From JAJFJD01 sp965228695 (GTDB lineage: Bacteria; Pseudomonadota; Alphaproteobacteria; UBA8366), in assembly GCA_965228695.1 (NCBI GenBank), contig CBDDIB010000002.1, positions 2,976,001 to 3,040,000 of the forward strand: a stretch of 64,000 nt of DNA. Reading direction: 5' to 3'. Below, piece after piece: positions 58,526-64,000 of the stretch. The stretch's first letter is position 1, and every line of letters starts with the position of its first letter. The position numbers and the translations under genes were made by a program. The notes under the pieces are model-generated. The model was not told where the DNA came from, made no database searches, and was given only the letters and a program-made list of their open reading frames with translations.

Positions 58526-59029
58526 TCAGGCTGCCTGATGGTCGTGCTGCAATTGATCGAACACCGCCCGCATCGAAGACTTCCGGTGCGCTTTCGGATC
58601 GACCTGAAGCTGCTCTTCCGGCGTCTCCGCCGGGTCAGCCGCCCGTGCCTCATTCTCCGGCGCGGCGACGGGATCCGGCGCCGTGCCGGTTTCGGCCGCC
58701 GCCGGTTTCGGAATCTCCGCCTTGGGCGGTTCCGGCTCTCGTGCCGGTTTCGCCGCCGGGATCTCGACATGCGGCTCGTCGATCGGCAGATTGTCCCGTT
58801 CAAGACGGGGCGACCTACCGGCATCGAGATACAGCCGTTTATCGTGCAATGCCGCGATGGCAATCATCCGCAGGTCGGATGGACGGTCGACGCAGGCGAG
58901 CCGCGCATGCGGTTGATGCCCGGTCGGCGTCACGATTTCGACGACTTCCCAAGTCGATTGATGTTTGTCGATTTTGCTGAACAGGTCGCCGATAGCGACC
59001 GTCTCGAATCTTACGAGTCTGCTCATCAT
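58526..59029 (-). CDS. Small protein with PilZ/SH3-like N-terminus and acidic proline-rich tail
   Basis: I do not recognise the family. About 60 N-terminal residues (SRLVRFETVAIGDLFSKIDKH, then TWEVVEIVTPTGHQPHARLA) look like a small beta barrel. An Ala/Pro/Glu-rich linker with EPPKAEIPKPAAAETG and a short helical end QLQHDHQAA follow. The start is unclear. Two adjacent ATGs (59029 and 59026) are possible, and GGAGGG lies 16 bases upstream, too far for a standard site. A TTG at 59056 would put part of that element inside the gene. It converges with the MFS gene. Confidence 0.55.
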   Translation of the reverse strand: MMSRLVRFETVAIGDLFSKIDKHQSTWEVVEIVTPTGHQPHARLACVDRPSDLRMIAIAALHDKRLYLDAGRSPRLERDNLPIDEPHVEIPAAKPAREPEPPKAEIPKPAAAETGTAPDPVAAPENEARAADPAETPEEQLQVDPKAHRKSSMRAVFDQLQHDHQAA

Positions 59030-59400
59030 AAGTGGCTTGCCGTAGCCCTCCCTCAATTAGCGTGCGCGTTTCCCCCTCGCTCCACCCAGAGCACCCAAAA
59101 ACGCCGCACGCATACCTGATTCGCCAAACACGAGGTAGCTAGCAGGCCCCTTGGAACATTGATTCGATGTTTCGGCGCAACGAAACATTGGACATACCGC
59201 TGTTGGTTCGGCCTACACCTAAATCGCGGCCCGACGCGGCAGGTGAAATATTCCCAAAATAGAATGATTTGCGGAACATTCTTGACACAGCCTGCCGTTG
59301 GGATAGAAGCGGAGTTCATTCAAACTTAGCCCGGCGTAGTAGGGGTACCACCGCCCGATTCGACACATTTGGGCGTTAATTTTCATCTCGAAAGGCAAAG
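59030..59400. other. Intergenic region before the Bcr/CflA transporter gene
   Basis: This 371-bp stretch contains no supported gene. It includes a small hairpin with 8-bp arms (ATGTTTCG at 59167-59174, CGAAACAT at 59181-59188) without a following U-tract. It probably holds the promoters for the small minus-strand gene and the plus-strand transporter. Confidence 0.4.
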
Positions 59401-60618
59401 GTGTTGAGCGCGGAACAGGAGAAACCGCCGCTGCGGACAGCCGAATTCGTGACGCTGATGGCATTGATGACGTCGCTCATCGCGCTGTCCATCGATGCGA
59501 TGTTGCCCGCGTTGCCGGAGATTGCCGCGGATCTCGGGGTGCAACAAGGCAATCGGGTGACGCTGATCGTGACCGCCCTGTTCCTGGGGCTGGCTTTCGG
59601 GCAGGCGCTGTACGGCCCGCTGTCCGACAGTTTCGGGCGCAAGCCCGCGATTTATCTCGGATTCGCGTTGTTTGCGGCGGGCACGCTGCTGGCGATCACG
59701 GCCACGGACTTCAACGTAATGCTGCTCGGCCGCGTATTGCAGGGTATTGGTGCGGCGGGACCGCGCATCATCTCGATCGCCTTGGTCCGCGACATGTACG
59801 AAGGGCGTGCCATGGCGCGCATCATGTCGCTCATCATGTCCGTGTTCATCCTGGTGCCCGTGCTCGCACCCGCGCTGGGGCAGGCGATCCTGCTGGTCGC
59901 GCATTGGCGGATGATCTTCGGCCTGTTGTTCGCGCTGGCGTTCATCGGGGCCGTGTGGGTCGGCGTGCGGCAGCCGGAGACGCTGACACGGGACAAGCGC
60001 ATCCCCTTTACTTTGGGTCGGATTGCGCGCGCGGTCGTGGAAATCTGCACCAACCGCTACGCCTTCGGGTATTCGGTTGCCGCCGGGTTCGTCTTCGGCG
60101 CATTCATCGGGTATCTGACGTCGGCGCAACCAATCCTGCAGGTGCAATATGGTTTGGGCACGCTGTTTCCCGCCTTTTTCGCCGTGCTGGCGTTTTCCAT
60201 CGGTTTCGCGTCGCTGGTGAATTCCAAGCTGGTGATGAAATTCGGCATGCAACGTCTCTCGGGCTGGGCGCTCTGGGCCGTCAGCCTTCTGTCGGTCGCG
60301 TTCTTCGCCGTCGCCTATGCCTTCGACGGGCACCCGCCGCTGTGGATGCTGATGGCCAACATGGTCGTCAGCTTCTTCTGCATCGGCATGCTGTTCGGCA
60401 ACTTCAACGCCTTGGCGATGGAACCGCTGGGCCATATCGCCGGGATCGGCGCGGCGGTGGTGGGCTCGCTGATGACCTTCATTTCGCTGTCGCTCGGCAC
60501 GCTGATCGGCCAGAGCTACGACGGCACCGTGCTGCCGATGGCCGGCGGCTTCGCGGTCTACGGCATCGTGTCCCTGGCGATCACCCGCTGGATCCAGCGG
60601 GACGGCAGGCGCAGCTAG
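59401..60618 (+). CDS. Bcr/CflA-family MFS drug-resistance transporter
   Basis: The 405-residue protein has 12 hydrophobic segments. Signatures of the Bcr/CflA group are LSIDAMLPALPEIAADLGVQQG in helix 1, YGPLSDSFGRKPAIYLGF (the MFS loop, about residues 63-80) and RVLQGIGAAGPRIISIALVRDMY. It exports drugs or small hydrophobic molecules by proton antiport. The start is GTG with AAAGG about eight bases upstream. Its last codons overlap the convergent aconitase gene by 4 bp. Confidence 0.88.
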   Translation: MLSAEQEKPPLRTAEFVTLMALMTSLIALSIDAMLPALPEIAADLGVQQGNRVTLIVTALFLGLAFGQALYGPLSDSFGRKPAIYLGFALFAAGTLLAITATDFNVMLLGRVLQGIGAAGPRIISIALVRDMYEGRAMARIMSLIMSVFILVPVLAPALGQAILLVAHWRMIFGLLFALAFIGAVWVGVRQPETLTRDKRIPFTLGRIARAVVEICTNRYAFGYSVAAGFVFGAFIGYLTSAQPILQVQYGLGTLFPAFFAVLAFSIGFASLVNSKLVMKFGMQRLSGWALWAVSLLSVAFFAVAYAFDGHPPLWMLMANMVVSFFCIGMLFGNFNALAMEPLGHIAGIGAAVVGSLMTFISLSLGTLIGQSYDGTVLPMAGGFAVYGIVSLAITRWIQRDGRRS

Positions 60619-63290
60619 GCCGCCTCGCCGAGCGATTGCCGCAGGATGTAGTGCAGCATGCCGCCGTTCTCGTAATAATCGACCTCGACCGCGGTATCGA
60701 GCCGGCAGGTGAGCGGGATATCCTCCTGCGACCCGTCAGCGCGCGTGATCCGGCAGTTCACATCCATGCGCGGCGTGATGCCGGCCTCCAATCCCGTAAT
60801 GTCGAAGGTTTCGCTGCCGTCCAGTTTCAGCGTTTTGCGCGTCGTGCCCGCCTTGAACTGCAGCGGCAACACGCCCATGCCGATCAGGTTCGAGCGGTGG
60901 ATGCGTTCCAGCCCCTCGGCGATGATCGCCTTGATGCCAAGCAGCTTGGTGCCCTTGGCCGCCCAGTCGCGCGACGAACCGGTCCCGTATTCGCTGCCGC
61001 CGATCACCACCAGCGGCGTGCCGTCGGCTTGATATTTGGCCGACGCGTCGAAGATGGTCATCCGCTCGCCGGACGGCATGTGCCGGGTGAAACCGCCCTC
61101 GGTGCCGGGGGCCATCTCGTTGCGGATGCGGATGTTGGCGAAGGTGCCGCGGACCATCACGTCATGGTTGGTGCGGCGCGACGCGAAGCTGTTGAAGTCC
61201 TTCTGTTCGACACCGTTCGCGATCAGGTATTGCCCGGCCGCGCCGCCCGCGTCGATGGTACCGACCGGCGAGATATGATCGGTCGTGGTCATGTCGCCGA
61301 CCATCACCAGCGGCCGCGCGCCCTTGATATCGGATACCGGCACCGGCTGCCTTTCGGTCGTGCTGAAATGCGGCGGCTGGCGCATGTAGTCGCTGGCTTC
61401 GTCCCAGTCGAAGGTGATGCCGCCGCTTGCTTCCAGCGCCTGCCATTCCGGTCCGCCGTCCATGATGTCGGCATAGCGGTGTTTGAACATCTCCGGTGTG
61501 ATCGTCTTCGCCATCACGTCCTGGATTTCGGCATTGGTCGGCCAGATATCCTTGAGGTAGACCGGATTGCCGTCCGTATCTTCGCCGAGCGGGTCCTCGC
61601 GCAGGTTCGCCGTGACGGTGCCGGCCAGCGCGTAGGCGACCACTAGCGGCGGCGACGCCAGGAAGTTCATCCGGCACAGCGGATGCACGCGGCCCTCGAA
61701 ATTGCGGTTGCCCGACAGGACCGAGGCGACGACCAGATCGTTCTGCTCGACGGCGTCGGCGATGGCCGGGGCCAGCGGCCCGGAGTTGCCCATGCAGGTC
61801 ATGCAGCCGAACCCGACCAGATTGAAGCCGAGCGCGTCCATGTCCTTCTGCAGGTCGGCGGCTTCCAAATAGTCCGCGACGATACGCGATCCCGGGGCGA
61901 GGGAGCCCTTCACCCAGGGTTTGGCGGTCAGGCCCTTGGCGACCGCCTTCCGCGCCAGAAGCGCCGCGCCGATCATCACCGCCGGGTTCGACGTGTTCGT
62001 GCAGCTCGTGATCGCCGCGATGGCGACCGCGCCGTGGCCGATCTCGAAATCGCCGGCGGCGACAGGCGCTTGGTCCGGCTTGCTCGTCTGGTCCGGCAGG
62101 GCGTCGCGGTAGGCGGCGGGGACCTGCGACAGCGGCGTCCGCTGGTTCGGGCGGTAGGGGCCGGCCATGCTCGCCTCGACGCTGGCGAGATCGATCTCCA
62201 CCACGTCGGTGTAGACCGGCTCCGGCGTGTCCGCGTCGCGCCATAGGCCCTGCGCCTTGGCGTAGGCCTCGACAAGCGCACATTGCGCGTCGTCGCGTCC
62301 GGTCGTCCGCAGATAGGCGACGGTTTCCGCATCGACCGGGAAGAATCCCATCGTGGCGCCGTATTCCGGCGACATGTTGGCGATGGTTGCGCGGTCGGTC
62401 AGCGCCAGCGTGTCGAGGCCGGGGCCGCAATACTCGACGAATTTCTGCACCACGCCTTTTTCGCGCAACGTCTGCGTGACGGTCAGCACCAGGTCGGTCG
62501 CAGTGGCGCCTTCCGGCAGTGCGCCGGTGAAGCGGCAGCCGACCACTTCCGGGATCAGCATGGAGACCGGCTGGCCGAGCATCGCCGTGCCCGCTTCCAA
62601 GCCGCCGACACCCCAGCCGAAGATGCCCATGCCGTTGATCATCGGCGTGTGGCTGTCCATGCCGATCAGGCAGTCGGGATAGGCGACCGTCTCGCCGCCG
62701 ATCTCCTCGCTCCACACCACGCGGGCGAGGTATTCCAGGTTGATCTGATGCAGGATGCCCCAGCCCGGCGGAATGATGCGCACGTTCTTGTAGGCGTTCT
62801 GCGCCCATTTCAGGAAGGCGTAGCGTTCCTGGTTGCGCTGGTACTCGATCTCGACATTGCGCGCCATCGCGTCCGGCGTGCCGGCGAAGTCCACCATCAC
62901 CGAGTGATCGACAATCAGGTCGATCGGCGTGCGCGGGTTGATCGCCGCTGGGTCGCCGCCGAGCCGCACTATCGCGTCGCGCATCGCCGCCATGTCGGCG
63001 AGCAAGGGAATGCCCGACACGTCCGGCATCAGCACCCGCGCCGGATGGTAGTTGATCTCGTCTTCCGACGTCCGCGTCTTGGTCCAGCCGCCGATCGCCT
63101 TGATGTCGTCGGCGGTGACGGCCCGGCCGTCCTCGTTGCGCAGCAGATTCTCCGCCAGCACCTTGAGCGAGAAGGGCAGCCGCGCCAAATCCCCAGCCCC
63201 CGCCGCCTCGGCGGCCGCCAGGCTGTAATAGGCGTAGGATTTGCCGCCCACATCGAGCGTCGATTTCGCACCAAGGCTGTTGCTGGTCAT
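60615..63290 (-). CDS. acnA: Aconitate hydratase A
   Basis: The 891-residue monomeric aconitase has the [4Fe-4S] cysteines in ITSCTNTSNPAVM and FGCMTCMGNSGPL. It also has IGMDSHTPMINGMGIFGWGVGG and the C-terminal swivel domain with YGTGSSRDWAAKG, which bears the catalytic Ser. The length fits the AcnA/IRP-like group (usually near 890). It interconverts citrate and isocitrate in the TCA and glyoxylate cycles. A PEP-mutase/isocitrate-lyase family gene lies 13 bp upstream on the same strand. Confidence 0.96.
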   Translation of the reverse strand: MTSNSLGAKSTLDVGGKSYAYYSLAAAEAAGAGDLARLPFSLKVLAENLLRNEDGRAVTADDIKAIGGWTKTRTSEDEINYHPARVLMPDVSGIPLLADMAAMRDAIVRLGGDPAAINPRTPIDLIVDHSVMVDFAGTPDAMARNVEIEYQRNQERYAFLKWAQNAYKNVRIIPPGWGILHQINLEYLARVVWSEEIGGETVAYPDCLIGMDSHTPMINGMGIFGWGVGGLEAGTAMLGQPVSMLIPEVVGCRFTGALPEGATATDLVLTVTQTLREKGVVQKFVEYCGPGLDTLALTDRATIANMSPEYGATMGFFPVDAETVAYLRTTGRDDAQCALVEAYAKAQGLWRDADTPEPVYTDVVEIDLASVEASMAGPYRPNQRTPLSQVPAAYRDALPDQTSKPDQAPVAAGDFEIGHGAVAIAAITSCTNTSNPAVMIGAALLARKAVAKGLTAKPWVKGSLAPGSRIVADYLEAADLQKDMDALGFNLVGFGCMTCMGNSGPLAPAIADAVEQNDLVVASVLSGNRNFEGRVHPLCRMNFLASPPLVVAYALAGTVTANLREDPLGEDTDGNPVYLKDIWPTNAEIQDVMAKTITPEMFKHRYADIMDGGPEWQALEASGGITFDWDEASDYMRQPPHFSTTERQPVPVSDIKGARPLVMVGDMTTTDHISPVGTIDAGGAAGQYLIANGVEQKDFNSFASRRTNHDVMVRGTFANIRIRNEMAPGTEGGFTRHMPSGERMTIFDASAKYQADGTPLVVIGGSEYGTGSSRDWAAKGTKLLGIKAIIAEGLERIHRSNLIGMGVLPLQFKAGTTRKTLKLDGSETFDITGLEAGITPRMDVNCRITRADGSQEDIPLTCRLDTAVEVDYYENGGMLHYILRQSLGEAA

Positions 63291-63303
63291 GCGATGTCTC
63301 CCG

Positions 63304-64000
63304 TCATTCCATCCCCTGCGCGTTGTCCTTGTCGCCGGGCTTGTGGCCGGCGGTGCCGGCGTAGCGTTGTTCGATGGCGTCTTTCGGCATGTAGCGGTCT
63401 TCCAGGTCGCGGATCGCGGCGATGCCGGTGAATTCGTACCAGTTCTCGACCGGCAGGTCGTTGAACGCCTCCAACTGGCGGAGTTCGTACTCGATGCCGT
63501 CCTGTTTGAAGCCGGCCAGGGTGTCGATCATCGCCTGCACGCCCGCGCGCAGCGCCAGCAGCGGCAGGATGCAGACCGCGTAGCCCATGTCCTCGACCTG
63601 TTGCAGCGGCAGTTTCGGCGTGGTGCGCTTCTTGGCGTAGCCGCCCATGTTGAACAGCTTCGGGCCGGGCACTTCCTTGGCGAAGGTCTCATATTCCTCG
63701 ACCGAGAGCAGGGCGTCCGGGAAGATCATGTCCGCGCCCGCGTCGGCGTAGGCCTTGCCGCGCGAGACCGCCTCGTCGAAGCCGACCGCGCCGCGCGCGT
63801 CGGTGCGGGCGATGATGGTGAAGTCCGGGTCGGTGCGGGCGTCCGCCGCCGCGCGGATCTTGCCGCAGGCCTCGTCGATCGGAATGACTTCCTTGCCCGC
63901 GATCGAGCCGCAGCGTTTCGGGTTCACCTGATCCTCGATATGGATGCCCGCGATTCCGGTCAGCTCGAACTCGCGCACGGTGCGGATCACGTTGATCGCG
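63304..64000 (-). CDS. Isocitrate lyase/PEP mutase family protein, N-terminus beyond right edge
   Basis: The frame is open to the window edge, and about 231 residues of a roughly 290-residue protein are present. It has IHIEDQVNPKRCGSIAGKEVIP, where the catalytic-loop Cys is kept and the His of KRCGH is Ser. IIARTDARGAVGFDEAVSRGKAY and GADMIFPDA continue the barrel. The family includes 2-methylisocitrate lyase, oxaloacetate decarboxylase and carboxyphosphonoenolpyruvate mutase. The altered loop and a neighbouring acnA make a C-C lyase of a citrate-like acid the first guess, but PrpB itself is not proven. Confidence 0.85.
   Translation of the reverse strand, partial: AINVIRTVREFELTGIAGIHIEDQVNPKRCGSIAGKEVIPIDEACGKIRAAADARTDPDFTIIARTDARGAVGFDEAVSRGKAYADAGADMIFPDALLSVEEYETFAKEVPGPKLFNMGGYAKKRTTPKLPLQQVEDMGYAVCILPLLALRAGVQAMIDTLAGFKQDGIEYELRQLEAFNDLPVENWYEFTGIAAIRDLEDRYMPKDAIEQRYAGTAGHKPGDKDNAQGME

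Noticed and set aside
59167..59188. 8-bp hairpin considered as a terminator
   Set aside because: No U-tract follows on either strand and no gene ends close to it.
1..64000. tRNA, rRNA, CRISPR arrays, phage genes, insertion sequences and toxin-antitoxin pairs
   Set aside because: No T-loop-like GTTCGANTC context, regularly spaced repeat, transposase or integrase motif was found on either strand by eye.

Overview
The window is GC-rich, densely coded bacterial DNA carrying almost entirely catabolic and transport genes. I see no rRNA, tRNA, CRISPR array, phage gene or insertion sequence. The gene families (tripartite tricarboxylate transporters, hydantoinase/oxoprolinase, CaiB-era-style amide and organic-acid catabolism, M81 MlrC-like peptidase, PuuE-like deacetylases, an NIT-domain chemoreceptor) and the dispersed palindrome containing TTCGACAAGCTCAG suggest a metabolically versatile alphaproteobacterium, possibly Rhodospirillales-like and free-living. 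That taxonomic call is inference from gene content, not from a marker gene.

Layout. 1-7.8 kb: the N-terminal part of a hydantoinase A gene, a thiamine-diphosphate (TPP) enzyme, a formyltransferase-like gene, then a co-oriented quinone reductase / ABM monooxygenase / GMC oxidoreductase / small-protein run, followed by a nonsense-broken small gene and a relic of the ABM gene. 7.8-13.3 kb (minus strand): sulfatase, TctA, TctB, TctC and a GntR/FCD regulator. 13.6-17.7 kb (plus strand, divergent from the regulator): sugar-phosphate isomerase-like TIM barrel, PdxA2-like dehydrogenase, rhamnonate-dehydratase-like enolase-superfamily enzyme and a DapA-family aldolase. With the Tct transporter these look like one sugar-acid uptake and degradation locus. 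17.7-21.7 kb (minus strand): phosphonate ABC transporter phnD-phnC-phnE-phnE followed by a PhnZ-type HD-domain oxygenase. 22.1-27 kb (plus strand): MlrC-like peptidase, M20 amidohydrolase and a divergent LeuC/LeuD-like pair, closed by a strong terminator.

27-34.9 kb: NIT-domain chemoreceptor, Baeyer-Villiger-type monooxygenase, FMN hydroxyacid dehydrogenase, then class IV aminotransferase and MBL hydrolase. 35-39.9 kb (minus strand): a compact five-gene operon (acetamidase/formamidase, two PuuE-like deacetylases, LLM flavin oxidoreductase, enolase-superfamily enzyme) that I regard as the best candidate for an undescribed catabolic pathway. 40-47.1 kb: methyltransferase, rhodanese behind an FNR-type site, pyruvate/acetoin dehydrogenase E1 alpha and beta without E2, a second TPP enzyme, an M19-family peptidase lacking its N-terminal HxD, and a protein built from two copies of the same roughly 100-residue domain. 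47.2-64 kb: dCache histidine kinase, beta-lactamase-fold serine hydrolase, MmgE/PrpD protein, TauD-family dioxygenase, CHASE2 protein with a degenerate cyclase domain, ArsC-like protein, an SDR lacking its catalytic Tyr and Lys, PPOX protein, two MFS transporters, a small acidic/proline-rich protein, aconitase A and a partial isocitrate-lyase/PEP-mutase family gene.

Regulatory structure visible by eye includes a perfect 12-bp GntR-type palindrome before tctC, intercistronic hairpins after both solute-binding-protein genes (tctC and phnD), an FNR/Dnr-type site, one clear intrinsic terminator, and two families of dispersed inverted repeats. Start codons were chosen by Shine-Dalgarno fit and family length where noted. 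All functions are assigned by reading motifs, without database searches.
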